Assembly: GCF_000010165.1 (NCBI RefSeq)
Contig: NC_012491.1
Location: 2,797,501 to 2,861,500 of the forward strand
Direction of reading: 5' to 3'
Source of the DNA: Brevibacillus brevis NBRC 100599
GTDB lineage: Bacteria > Bacillota > Bacilli > Brevibacillales > Brevibacillaceae
Length of the DNA stretch: 64,000 nucleotides
Positions 35,638-43,954 of this stretch are shown piece by piece. The stretch's first letter is position 1. Each line of letters begins with the position of its first letter. Both the position numbers and the translations under genes were made by a program. Below the pieces are notes generated by a model. That model searched no databases, was not told the origin of the DNA, and saw nothing but the letters and a program-made list of their open reading frames with translations.

Positions 35638-36300
35638 ATGGACACGAACCTAATCAAACAAATCGAACGCCCCACATTACGCGAACAAGTATACCAAGGC
35701 TTGAAGAAAGCGATCATCATGCTGGAGCTAAAGCCAGGACAACGAGTCAACGACAACGAACTGGCGGCTTTATTTGGCGTGAGTCGAACACCTGTGAGAG
35801 AAGCGCTCAAACGGTTGGAGGACGAAGGTCTTATTGAATCCGTCCCTGGCTCTCACACACGGGTAACACCCTTACTGGAAAAGGAGGCGAAGCACGCTTT
35901 TCCTGTTGTTGCGGCCTTGCACGGGTTGGCAGCACGACTGGCGATGCCATTTGAATCAGAGGTCATCCGTAGTCTGGAGCAATGGAATGAAAAGCTACAG
36001 GTTGCGCTCGAACAGCAAGATGTGATCAAAGCGATTGAAGCAGATGACGGCTTTCACGACGTGATCCTCGAGGCTGCGGGGAATCGTGAAATCTACCTGG
36101 CACTTGAGCGAGTTGTACCGAAAATTCGGCGTTTGGAATTTGCTCGGTTCGGTTCCTTGGAAGGGGTGGAATCAGTAGAACAGCACCGCAGAATCATCGA
36201 AGCGATTCGGGACAACAACAGTCAGCTTGCCTCTTCTTTGATGGAAGAAAACTGGATCAACCTCGGCAAATTGCTTACGGACCATTCCAAAGATGATTAG
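35638..36300 (+). CDS. GntR-family regulator, FadR (FCD) type, probably leaderless
   Basis: A 220-residue regulator with an N-terminal winged HTH (RPTLREQVYQGLKKAII, NDNELAALFGVSRTPVREALKRLEDEGLIE) and a C-terminal FCD domain (about 80-210) including DDGFHDVILEAAGN and EQHRRIIEAIRDNN, which carry conserved metal/ligand residues of the family. No ribosome binding site precedes the ATG and an in-frame stop lies just upstream, so initiation on a leaderless mRNA is predicted. It is followed after 11 bases by the SHMT-like gene, which it probably controls. Confidence 0.92.
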   Translation: MDTNLIKQIERPTLREQVYQGLKKAIIMLELKPGQRVNDNELAALFGVSRTPVREALKRLEDEGLIESVPGSHTRVTPLLEKEAKHAFPVVAALHGLAARLAMPFESEVIRSLEQWNEKLQVALEQQDVIKAIEADDGFHDVILEAAGNREIYLALERVVPKIRRLEFARFGSLEGVESVEQHRRIIEAIRDNNSQLASSLMEENWINLGKLLTDHSKDD

Positions 36301-36311
36301 GGGGTAATGGC

Positions 36312-37649
36312 ATGAGTACGGTTGAAATGAAGGGGGAAGTACATGATTCGCGTGTTCTGCAATGGGCACGATCCATTATCGAAGAGAGTCCGTCCCACCG
36401 TCTGATTCAGCAAGAGATCGTGAATGCTGTCAACCGCAATGCGATATGGCGAGGCGAGGAATGTTTGAATTTGCTCGCACCAGAAGCACCTACCACGCCT
36501 ATCGTACGTCAATTACTCGCTTCTGAGGTTGGGACTCGCGCTGCGGAAGGACATATCGGGAGCACGCAGAGATGGTTCGCTGGCACGAAATATATCGATG
36601 AGATCGAAGCGCTATGTGTGGAGCTGTTGAAAAAAGTATTCCACGCCAATTTTGCTGACCATCGATTGGTAGCGAGCATGATCGGAAACATGACGGTCTA
36701 CGCGGCGTTAACGCAACCGGGCGATACGATTATGACGATCGCGCAACCGTTTGGAGGGCATTCCAGCAATCGGGTGGACGGGCCTGCTGGCATTCGTGGT
36801 TTGCAAATTGTCGATGTGCCAATGGACCCAGTTGAGCTTACCGTTGATCTGGATGGATTCGCTAAGGTAGCACGACAAGTTAGACCAAAGCTCGTTACCC
36901 TAGGCGCGTCCATGACTTTATTTCCATTCCCGCTGAAGGAAATGGCAGAGATCGTGAAAGAATGGGGCGGTCGCATTTATTTTGATGGCGCACATCAACT
37001 GGGTTTGATCGGTGGCGGTCAATTTCAGGACCCGTTGCGAGAAGGGGCATGTGTGATGACTGGCTCTGCTGGGAAAACGTTTAGCGGCCCACAAAGCGGT
37101 ATCATCGTCTGGAATGACCCGGAATTTTCGGTACCGATAACAAATGCCATCTTCCCGGCACTTGCCGCGACACATCAAGTCAACCGGGTAGCGGCATTGG
37201 CAGCGGCGGCGGCAGAGTTTTTGGCGTTTGGGAAGGAATACATGGCCCAAATTGTGACAAATGCACAAGCGCTGGGGAAAGCATTCGATGAACGGGGAAT
37301 TCGGGTGCTTTGCACGCACAAAGGCTATACACGTACACATCAAGTGATTTTGGACGTAAAAGAGTTTGGCGGTGGCTACGAGGTAGGGAAGCGTTTGGCG
37401 GAAGCGAATATCATCACGAACAAAAATTTGATTCCTGGCGACGGACCAGAGGATTGGGACTTTCCAAGCGGTCTGCGTATCGGGACGACAGAAGTCACTC
37501 GGTTTGGCATGAAGGAAAAAGAGATGGATACGATTGCAGACCTGATTGCCAGCGTGTTATCAGGCAATGAAAAGCCCGAGGTTGTCCAGTCGAAGGTGAT
37601 CGAATTGCGCAGATCGTTTAGCAAGATGCAGTACTGCTTCCCAGAATAG
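36312..37649 (+). CDS. PLP-dependent serine hydroxymethyltransferase-like enzyme, atypical
   Basis: A 445-residue fold-type I PLP enzyme related to SHMT. DGAHQLGLI matches the SHMT cofactor Asp/His segment and the Schiff-base Lys is K255. In normal GlyA the lysine sits in T-T-T-T-H-K; here it is T-G-S-A-G-K, so the conserved His before Lys is Gly. The substrate motif EGYPG is EGHIG. The N-terminal extension of about 35 residues is also unlike GlyA. It may be an aldolase or transaldolase acting on a beta-hydroxy amino acid, or an alpha-methylserine-type enzyme. RBS GGGGGT precedes the ATG. It is co-transcribed with a FadR-type regulator. Confidence 0.85.
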   Translation: MSTVEMKGEVHDSRVLQWARSIIEESPSHRLIQQEIVNAVNRNAIWRGEECLNLLAPEAPTTPIVRQLLASEVGTRAAEGHIGSTQRWFAGTKYIDEIEALCVELLKKVFHANFADHRLVASMIGNMTVYAALTQPGDTIMTIAQPFGGHSSNRVDGPAGIRGLQIVDVPMDPVELTVDLDGFAKVARQVRPKLVTLGASMTLFPFPLKEMAEIVKEWGGRIYFDGAHQLGLIGGGQFQDPLREGACVMTGSAGKTFSGPQSGIIVWNDPEFSVPITNAIFPALAATHQVNRVAALAAAAAEFLAFGKEYMAQIVTNAQALGKAFDERGIRVLCTHKGYTRTHQVILDVKEFGGGYEVGKRLAEANIITNKNLIPGDGPEDWDFPSGLRIGTTEVTRFGMKEKEMDTIADLIASVLSGNEKPEVVQSKVIELRRSFSKMQYCFPE

Positions 37650-37664
37650 AGTAGGTAGGAATAA

Positions 37665-37706
37665 CACCGTATGCCGGAGTTCAGAACTTGGCATACGGTG
37701 CTTTTT
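37665..37706 (+). terminator. terminator of the GntR-SHMT-like operon
   Basis: A perfect 11-bp stem CACCGTATGCC/GGCATACGGTG (37665-37675, 37690-37700) with an inner AGTTC/GAACT pairing is followed by CTTTTT. Confidence 0.92.
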
Positions 37707-37795
37707 CGAGTGCGAAATGGACACTCATTCTTGACAATCTCATTTCATTTCGTAAATAATCGATTGATACCATCAAAGAATGGGAGTCTAAACGG

Positions 37796-38284
37796 ATGAG
37801 TACAGACCATACAAACTCGGATGTTACCATTGATCAGACAACGAAAGAGCTGGCTCTCGTATTTGGTCAGTTAAAGCGGATCGGACATGTTTTCAGTCCT
37901 TCGAAAGACCTCCGTCAGAGCGAACTGAATTTGCTTGTTCACTTGACCTACGTAAGTCCACCAGGAACGAATGGCATCAGAGTTTCCGAGCTAGGCAAGC
38001 AGTTGAAAATAACGTCAGCAGCCGTGACGCATGTCATTCAATCACTCGAACAGCTTGGGCTTATTACCCGCACCGTGGGACCTAAGGATCGACGCTCCAT
38101 TCTCGTAGCCCCAACGAAAGAGGGCTTTGATTTTGTGGCAGCGAGAGAGCAAGAGCTGTTTACTCGTTTTCAGCAGCTGCATGAGCATCTTGGTACGGAT
38201 GATGCACAGGCACTCATACGGATTTTAACGAAATCAATCAGATTCCTGCATACCTATCAGCATAGCGATGAATTACAACCATAG
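37796..38284 (+). CDS. MarR-family transcriptional regulator
   Basis: A 162-residue MarR protein with the family winged HTH: LNLLVHLTYVSPPGTNGIRVSELGKQLKITSAAVTHVIQSLEQLGLITRTVGPKDRRSILVAPT. The wing DRRS is canonical. A consensus TTGACA (37731-37736) lies 60 bases upstream. It is convergent with the epimerase-like gene, whose promoter contains a perfect MarR-type palindrome, making that gene a likely target. No cysteine near the N-terminus suggests thiol sensing. Confidence 0.93.
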   Translation: MSTDHTNSDVTIDQTTKELALVFGQLKRIGHVFSPSKDLRQSELNLLVHLTYVSPPGTNGIRVSELGKQLKITSAAVTHVIQSLEQLGLITRTVGPKDRRSILVAPTKEGFDFVAAREQELFTRFQQLHEHLGTDDAQALIRILTKSIRFLHTYQHSDELQP

Positions 38285-38296
38285 TTCGATGATGGA

Positions 38297-39193
38297 CTAT
38301 GGTTTTTTATTGTTTTGATAAGAACCTTGCTCCAGCTCTTTGCGGAGTGAATTCGCAGAGGGACTCCATTGCAGCTGTTGCTCCGCGCGTAATCCAGATA
38401 TCCTCTGATTGATGCTCGCCCCCCAAGCGGCTGGTCCTAATGCTTTGGCCGCGTCCTCATAGCTCCAGGATCCGACTTTTTCTATCTCTGCTATTTTGGC
38501 AATCGAAGTCATGAGCTCTTTTGTCGTGATCATTTCCTTGGAAGTTGCATTGAATAATGAGCCTGGCTGTGCTCGTAAAAAAGCGCATTCGTAAAGCCTT
38601 GCCAAATCATCAACATCGATAGTAGACCATGCCGCTTGACCATCATCGATGTAGTTGGCTGATTGAGAGAGCTTCGTTCTTTGAAGCGTTGCTTGGACGA
38701 GTCCACCGCCACGACCGTACACAAGTGTAGGACGTATGACGATCGTTCGAATATTGCGCTTGGCAGCTCCTAACACTTCCTGCTCCTGATTCGCTTTCCA
38801 TTGCAGAAATGGCAAGGGGTTGAGAGGGGAGTTCTCATCCACGACATTGTCGTACGTATCGTTATAGATCAGCGTTCCGCTCGTATAAATAAATGGCTTC
38901 CCTGTGCCTTCCAAACCTTCGAGCATTGCCCTAACCGCCGCTACATCGAGTTTTTCCATATCAGGTGTGTGCGAGATCGCCGTATGGATGACCCCATCGA
39001 ATTTTTTAACACTTTCTGTTAACAGGGTGGTATCCGCAAGATCGCCAACAATAGGGGTGAACCCTTGTGAGAGCAACAGCTCCGCTTTTTCTTCCGATCG
39101 CACAAGTCCAGCAACCTGATACCCTTGGGACTGAAAATGCTCGGCGACTACGGATCCGACATAACCTGTTATTCCTGTAAGGAAAACATTCAT
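38297..39193 (-). CDS. NAD(P)-binding epimerase/dehydratase-like (extended SDR)
   Basis: A 298-residue atypical or extended SDR protein with the N-terminal Rossmann motif TGITGYVGSVV (TGxxGxxG) and PTLVYGRGGG, which is typical of epimerase-like oxidoreductases. The usual YxxxK is not clear (SGTLIYND occurs in the right region), so catalysis may be altered. The start at 39193 follows AAAGGAGG; longer upstream sequence is promoter. The operator at 39219-39235 suggests MarR control. The substrate is unknown; NmrA-like redox-sensing or a small-molecule reductase are options. Confidence 0.85.
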   Translation of the reverse strand: MNVFLTGITGYVGSVVAEHFQSQGYQVAGLVRSEEKAELLLSQGFTPIVGDLADTTLLTESVKKFDGVIHTAISHTPDMEKLDVAAVRAMLEGLEGTGKPFIYTSGTLIYNDTYDNVVDENSPLNPLPFLQWKANQEQEVLGAAKRNIRTIVIRPTLVYGRGGGLVQATLQRTKLSQSANYIDDGQAAWSTIDVDDLARLYECAFLRAQPGSLFNATSKEMITTKELMTSIAKIAEIEKVGSWSYEDAAKALGPAAWGASINQRISGLRAEQQLQWSPSANSLRKELEQGSYQNNKKP

Positions 39194-39218
39194 GACAAAA
39201 CCTCCTTTGTATATGATT

Positions 39219-39235
39219 AATTTAGTAACTAAATT
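39219..39235. promoter_or_regulatory. MarR-type palindromic operator
   Basis: AATTTAGTAACTAAATT is a perfect palindrome with 8-bp arms around a central A, in the promoter of the epimerase-like gene, 26 bases from its start codon. It resembles TTAGTTAACTAA-type MarR sites, and a MarR gene lies just beyond this gene. Confidence 0.75.
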
Positions 39236-39333
39236 ATATGATGAATTATTTAACAACACCCTCGCCATGTCAACAACATTTATAATTAACTGAATATTGA
39301 CAAAAAAGATAGTTGAGTGTTATTTTTACATTA

Positions 39334-39347
39334 GGAAAACGTTTACC
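39334..39347. promoter_or_regulatory. LacI-family operator upstream of the LacI gene
   Basis: GGAAAACGTTTACC is nearly symmetric around the central CG, the usual form of LacI/GalR operators. It lies 28 bases upstream of the proposed ATT start and suggests autoregulation. Confidence 0.65.
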
Positions 39348-39374
39348 CGTTACATAGAAAGTGAGTGAAGAACC

Positions 39375-40382
39375 ATTACTGTAACCATTAAAGACATCGC
39401 ACAACTCGCCAACGTTTCCATCGCGACTGTTTCGCGCGTGCTAAACAATTCCAAGCCAGTCCGTCCAGAGCTGCGGGAAAGAGTTTTGAAAATCGTGCAA
39501 GAGACGGGGTTTCAGCCGAATGCGATTGCCAGGAGCTTGGTCAGCAAGGAAACCCGCATCATCGGGGTAATGATTCCCGATATCTCCAATAATTTTTACT
39601 CCAATCTCATTTACGGAATTGATAGCGTCATTAGCGAGTACGACTACAGCATGTTTTTGGCGATATCCGATGAAGTGGTGGACAAAGAGCTGAAGTACTT
39701 GCGCCTTTTCAAAGAAAAACAAATCGATGGTGTCATTATCGCGAGTATTCATTTCCTAGAGGGCAATATCCAGACGTTGCAAGAGATTCAGGTTCCTCTT
39801 GTTGTTACCGGACACGATTTGCCCGGCTATCAGATTCCGACTGTCAACGTCAACAATGTGCAAGCCTCCTATGATGCTACTGCCTATCTTATCTCACAAG
39901 GTCATACAAAAATCGCGTGTATATCTGGCCCATTGTGGGACCCGCCGTGCGGTCTGGATCGCATGGGCGGTTACCGAAAAGCCATGCGGGCACATGACTT
40001 GCCCATCCATGAAGGATTCGTTGTGGAAGGGGAATTCACAGCCAAGAGCGGTTACGAAGCCATGCGCCGTATTTGTGAGGAGAAAATCCGTCCGACAGCT
40101 GTTTTTGTCGCAACAGACCTGATGGCGGTTGGCGTCCTCAATTACTTGTACGACCATGGCATTCGTGTACCAGAAGACATCTCCGTCATGGGCTTCGACA
40201 ATTTGGAGCTCGCCTCCCTTTCCCGCCCCATGCTCACAACCGTGCACAATGACCCGTTCATGTACGGAAAAGCCGCAGCAGAGCAGCTACTCAGACAAAT
40301 CCGCAATGAACCAGTAGAGAGAATGAGCACCGTGCCACACCATCTCGTGGTTCGCCAAACTGTAAGCGCTCTACTTAAGTGA
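39375..40382 (+). CDS. LacI-family regulator, apparently starting at ATT
   Basis: The protein homology begins with ITVTIKDIAQLANVSIATVSRVLNN, the full LacI headpiece, encoded from the ATT at 39375. No ATG, GTG or TTG precedes this in frame: a TGA stop is at 39366 and only AGA and ACC lie between. The first usual start, GTG 39438, would delete most of the helix-turn-helix. The ligand domain (about 60-330) is of periplasmic-binding type with FVATDLMAVGVLNYLYDHGI and ISVMGFDNLELASLSRPMLTTV. The gene heads the sugar operon. A single-base error (ATG read as ATT) is the alternative. Length with ATT: 335 residues, normal. Confidence 0.8.
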   Translation: MTVTIKDIAQLANVSIATVSRVLNNSKPVRPELRERVLKIVQETGFQPNAIARSLVSKETRIIGVMIPDISNNFYSNLIYGIDSVISEYDYSMFLAISDEVVDKELKYLRLFKEKQIDGVIIASIHFLEGNIQTLQEIQVPLVVTGHDLPGYQIPTVNVNNVQASYDATAYLISQGHTKIACISGPLWDPPCGLDRMGGYRKAMRAHDLPIHEGFVVEGEFTAKSGYEAMRRICEEKIRPTAVFVATDLMAVGVLNYLYDHGIRVPEDISVMGFDNLELASLSRPMLTTVHNDPFMYGKAAAEQLLRQIRNEPVERMSTVPHHLVVRQTVSALLK

Positions 40383-40446
40383 GGCAACAAGACTGACCAT
40401 ATAGAAGAAGCAAATGAGTTTACGCATTCAAAAGGGGTGAAGAGAT

Positions 40447-41415
40447 ATGAAGCTTGGCGTATTTACCGTTCTTTTTAGCGAGAAGTCGTTCGAAGAAATG
40501 CTAGATCATGTGCAGGCAGCAGGTTTAGAGGCGGTGGAAATCGGCACAGGCTGCTATCCGGGTAATGCGCACTGCAATCTGGATGAGCTGTTGGAAAGTC
40601 CGGAAAAAAGACGAGCGTACAAAAAGGCAGTAGAGGATCGGGGCTTGATAATCAGCGCGCTGAGTTGTCACGGCAACCCGTTGACACCAGAGAAAAGCTT
40701 CGCGCAGCAATCCCACGATACGTTTGTGAAAACGGTACAGCTAGCCGAGCTGCTGGAGGTGCCAGTGGTCAATTGCTTTTCTGGCACGGCAGGCGACCAC
40801 GAAGGAGCGAAGTACCCGAGCTGGCCTGTTGCTCCTTGGCCTAATGAGTATCGCGACGTGCTCCATTGGCAATGGAACGAGAAGCTCATCCCGTACTGGC
40901 GCGAATGGACCGCTTATGCGACTGAGCATCATGTCAAGGTTGCGCTGGAACTGCATGGCGGCTTTCTCGTCCACACACCAGGGACATTGCTAAAGCTACG
41001 GGAACAGGTAGGGGAAGGGATTGGGGCAAACTTCGATCCAAGTCACATGTGGTGGCAAGGGATTGATCCGGTAGCTGCGATCAAAATCTTGGGCAAAGAA
41101 AAAGCCATCTATCATTTCCATGCCAAAGACACGTTTATTGACCAGGAAAAAGTGAACATGTACGGGCTGACGGATATGAATTCCTACGCCAATCTACATG
41201 AACGTGCGTGGTATTTCCGAACCGTAGGCTATGGGCATTCGCAGCAGACGTGGGCGGATATGATGAGTGCACTGCGCATGAATGGATACGATTACGTGGT
41301 GAGCATCGAGCACGAAGACGCCATCATGTCGATTGAGGAAGGATTCCAGCGCGCTGTTCAAAATCTGCAGCAAGTCATTTTGCGAGAACCAGTCCAAAAT
41401 TTATGGTGGGTGTAG
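40447..41415 (+). CDS. sugar phosphate isomerase/epimerase (TIM barrel, AP endonuclease 2 fold)
   Basis: A 322-residue xylose isomerase-like TIM barrel enzyme, related to IolE/IolI-type sugar isomerases and epimerases. Metal-ligand regions are seen in VALELHGGF, ANFDPSHMWW, IYHFHAKDTF and VVSIEHEDA, which supply Glu, Asp/His, His and Glu. The ATG at 40447 follows AAAAGGGGTGAAG. It overlaps the next gene region slightly and lies between the LacI regulator and an inositol-dehydrogenase-like gene, so it probably acts in sugar or inositol breakdown. The substrate is unknown. Confidence 0.9.
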   Translation: MKLGVFTVLFSEKSFEEMLDHVQAAGLEAVEIGTGCYPGNAHCNLDELLESPEKRRAYKKAVEDRGLIISALSCHGNPLTPEKSFAQQSHDTFVKTVQLAELLEVPVVNCFSGTAGDHEGAKYPSWPVAPWPNEYRDVLHWQWNEKLIPYWREWTAYATEHHVKVALELHGGFLVHTPGTLLKLREQVGEGIGANFDPSHMWWQGIDPVAAIKILGKEKAIYHFHAKDTFIDQEKVNMYGLTDMNSYANLHERAWYFRTVGYGHSQQTWADMMSALRMNGYDYVVSIEHEDAIMSIEEGFQRAVQNLQQVILREPVQNLWWV

Positions 41416-41426
41416 GAGGGGAGAAA

Positions 41427-42485
41427 ATGACGAATCGACGTAAATGGAAAATCGGAATCATCGGTGCAGGGGGAATTACAGAAGCACACTTGGAGGCGAT
41501 CAAGGAAGAATCGCGAGCAGAGGTAGTTGCCATTGCCGATATTTCCGCAGAAATGGCTTCCTATCGTGCGAAACGGCATGACATTCCGCAAGTTTTCACG
41601 GACTACGAGACGATGCTACAAGAGTCTGATGTAGACGCGATCATTGTTTGTGTCCCAAACTATTTGCATGCAGAAGCAACCAAACATGCGCTTGCAGCAG
41701 GCAAACACTTGCTGTGCGAAAAGCCGATGGCGATGAATGCCCAGGAAGCAGAAGAAATGATCGAAGCCGCGAAAAAAGCAGACAAGATCCTCATGGTCGC
41801 ACAAAATAACCGATTCCGAAGCGATTCCCTGCAAGTCAAAACATGGCTGAAGGAAGGAAAGCTGGGAAATATTTATCACGCCAAAACTGGTTGGGTCAGA
41901 CGAAATGGGATTCCAGGATGGGGAAGCTGGTTTACGCAAAAAGAATCGGCAGGCGGCGGTCCGTTGATTGATATCGGCGTGCATATGCTCGATTTGACCC
42001 TATGGCTCCTGGATCATCCAAAGCCTGTATCCGTCCTCGGGCAAACGTACGCGCAATTCGGGCCTCACAAACGCGGCTTGTCAGAGTGGGGAAGAATCGA
42101 TGATAACGGGAAGTTTGACGTGGAAGATATGGCAGTGGCGATGATTACCTTTGAGAACGGATTGTCGCTTACGCTCGATGCAAGCTGGGCTTCTCACATC
42201 GAAGAGGAAAACGTTTTCCTTCAACTATATGGACAAGAGGGCGGGGCATCCCTTCGTTTATTGGAGAACCAGTTCACACTTTACCATGAGTGGAACGGCG
42301 TAACTGCCTCGACAGAATTAACACCAAAGCCCCAAAAAGAACGCGTACTCTTATTCCGTAATTTCATCGACGCCATCGAAGGGAAGGCAGAGGTTCTCTG
42401 CACACCGGAACAGGCCTTGTACATCAACAGATTGATCGAAGCCATCTACACATCCGCACAAAAAGGGGAAGCAGTCCGCTTCTAA
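41427..42485 (+). CDS. Gfo/Idh/MocA-family oxidoreductase
   Basis: A 352-residue NAD(P)-dependent dehydrogenase of the Gfo/Idh/MocA family. The Rossmann motif IGIIGAGGITEAHL lies in residues 9-22 and the family motif LLCEKPMAMNAQEAEEM contains the E-K-P triad. A likely catalytic D-x-x-x-H is in LIDIGVHMLDL. The ATG at 41427 has GGAGGGGA upstream; the ATG at 41403 lies inside the previous gene and has no site. It probably oxidises a sugar or inositol-like substrate, possibly the product or substrate of the isomerase directly upstream. Confidence 0.92.
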   Translation: MTNRRKWKIGIIGAGGITEAHLEAIKEESRAEVVAIADISAEMASYRAKRHDIPQVFTDYETMLQESDVDAIIVCVPNYLHAEATKHALAAGKHLLCEKPMAMNAQEAEEMIEAAKKADKILMVAQNNRFRSDSLQVKTWLKEGKLGNIYHAKTGWVRRNGIPGWGSWFTQKESAGGGPLIDIGVHMLDLTLWLLDHPKPVSVLGQTYAQFGPHKRGLSEWGRIDDNGKFDVEDMAVAMITFENGLSLTLDASWASHIEEENVFLQLYGQEGGASLRLLENQFTLYHEWNGVTASTELTPKPQKERVLLFRNFIDAIEGKAEVLCTPEQALYINRLIEAIYTSAQKGEAVRF

Positions 42486-42508
42486 CATGAGCATAGGGGG
42501 TTACTTAG

Positions 42509-43846
42509 ATGAAAGTTGCAAAAAGACTTACATCCGTTGGACTTACCTTATTAATGACCTTCGCATTGGCAGCATGTTCTTCCACATCTCAGCAAGCTTC
42601 TACAGATACAACCCCATCACAGCCTTCAACACCATCCGCACCCAAAACAGAGCCATCACAGCCCACAGCCGAAAAAATCAAGCTTGTCTACGCACGCGGA
42701 AAAGACGCGACGGATTCCACCAAAAAGCTCGTAGAAGCTTTCCAAAAAGCCCATCAAAATATCGAAGTAGAAATCCGTGAGATGCCCGCCGATTCCGGGC
42801 AGAGTCATGATCAATACGTCACCATGTTCAGTGCGCAATCGTCTGAAATCGACGTGTTTGACCTAGACGTCATCTGGCCGGCTGAATTTGCCCAAGCGGG
42901 TTATCTTCTGCCGCTCGACCGCCTAATGGAGCAAGATGGAATCGAGACCGGAAAATACATCAAAGGGGCCATGGATGCCGGGAACTTTGGCGGACAGCAA
43001 TGGACCATGCCCAAGTTTATCGACGCGGGACTCTTGTTCTACCGCAAAGATCTCGTATCCGAAGCACCGAAGACGTGGGATGACCTGATTGCCCAAGCAA
43101 AAGCAACGAAGGGTAAGGGCGGTACGAAGTTCGGCTATTTGATGCAAGCCAAGCAATATGAAGGATTGGTTTGCAACTTTGTCGAGTTCAGTGCATCGTA
43201 CGGTGGAAAAATTTTGGATGAACAAGGAAAAGTGGCAGTCAACAATCCGGCTACGATCAAAGGATTGAAAAAAATGATCGAAGTCGTCAAATCCGATTTC
43301 GTCCCAACCAATATCACCACATTCATGGAGCCGGAATCCCATACGGCCTTCCTTGAGGGACAGGCAGCGTTTATCCGTAACTGGCCGTATCAGTTCGCGT
43401 TGGCGCAAGATCAGGCCCAGTCCAAAATCGTCGATCAAGTCGCGATCGCTCCACTGCCAGCAGGCGATGCAGGCTCCGCAGCAGCACTCGGCGGTTGGAT
43501 GGGAGGAATCAACAAGTTCTCGAAGCACCCGAAAGAAGCATGGGAATTCCTCAAATTCATGACAGGTCCAGAGGGTCAGAAAATATCCGCGATAGAGGGT
43601 GGGCTCGCACCAACCTACCTGCCAGCCTACGAGGAAGCCGATGTTCAAAAAGCCAGTCCGTTGTTCGCCAACAAAGATTTCGTCGATGGCGTAAGCGCTG
43701 CTGTATCTCGTCCAACGACTCCGATTTATCCGAAAATTTCGGAAGTGATCCAGATCGAGGTGTCCAAAGCGCTCGCAGGGCAGCAAACAGCCGAGCAGGC
43801 GGTGCAAAACATGGAAACACAGATGAACGACCTTATGAAAAAATAA
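42509..43846 (+). CDS. sugar ABC transporter substrate-binding lipoprotein
   Basis: A 445-residue extracellular solute-binding protein, family 1. The lipoprotein signal (LLMTFALAACSSTS, lipobox LAAC with Cys at about residue 23) is followed by a Ser/Thr/Pro-rich tether and a two-lobed domain with YARGKDATDSTKKLVEAFQ, PLPAGDAGSAAALGGW and PKEAWEFLKFMTGPEGQ, all typical of maltose/oligosaccharide-type binding proteins. The start at 42509 follows GGGGG. It is followed by two permease genes with no ATPase. Ligand specificity cannot be read from sequence. Confidence 0.93.
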   Translation: MKVAKRLTSVGLTLLMTFALAACSSTSQQASTDTTPSQPSTPSAPKTEPSQPTAEKIKLVYARGKDATDSTKKLVEAFQKAHQNIEVEIREMPADSGQSHDQYVTMFSAQSSEIDVFDLDVIWPAEFAQAGYLLPLDRLMEQDGIETGKYIKGAMDAGNFGGQQWTMPKFIDAGLLFYRKDLVSEAPKTWDDLIAQAKATKGKGGTKFGYLMQAKQYEGLVCNFVEFSASYGGKILDEQGKVAVNNPATIKGLKKMIEVVKSDFVPTNITTFMEPESHTAFLEGQAAFIRNWPYQFALAQDQAQSKIVDQVAIAPLPAGDAGSAAALGGWMGGINKFSKHPKEAWEFLKFMTGPEGQKISAIEGGLAPTYLPAYEEADVQKASPLFANKDFVDGVSAAVSRPTTPIYPKISEVIQIEVSKALAGQQTAEQAVQNMETQMNDLMKK

Positions 43847-43862
43847 GTAGCATCACGTGAGG

Positions 43863-43895
43863 CTTCCAAGGGAGTCAAACCGGCTTCCTTGGAAG
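43863..43895 (+). other. stem-loop between binding protein and permease genes
   Basis: The 9-bp stem CTTCCAAGG/CCTTGGAAG (43863-43871, 43887-43895) without a T tract lies in the gap between the binding protein and permeases. Such hairpins often stabilise the upstream mRNA, so the binding protein is made in excess over the permeases. Confidence 0.6.
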
Positions 43896-43954
43896 TTGCA
43901 CAACGATCTGGCAAGCACAAGCAAGCTTCTAGCGGGAAGGAAGGTGGTGAACGG

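Noticed and set aside
39438..40382. GTG start of the LacI gene at 39438
   Set aside because: It would remove most of the helix-turn-helix, which is clearly encoded upstream.
42923..43807. A 294-residue minus-strand frame
   Set aside because: Antisense to the sugar-binding protein, Cys/Phe/Arg-rich, no start signal.
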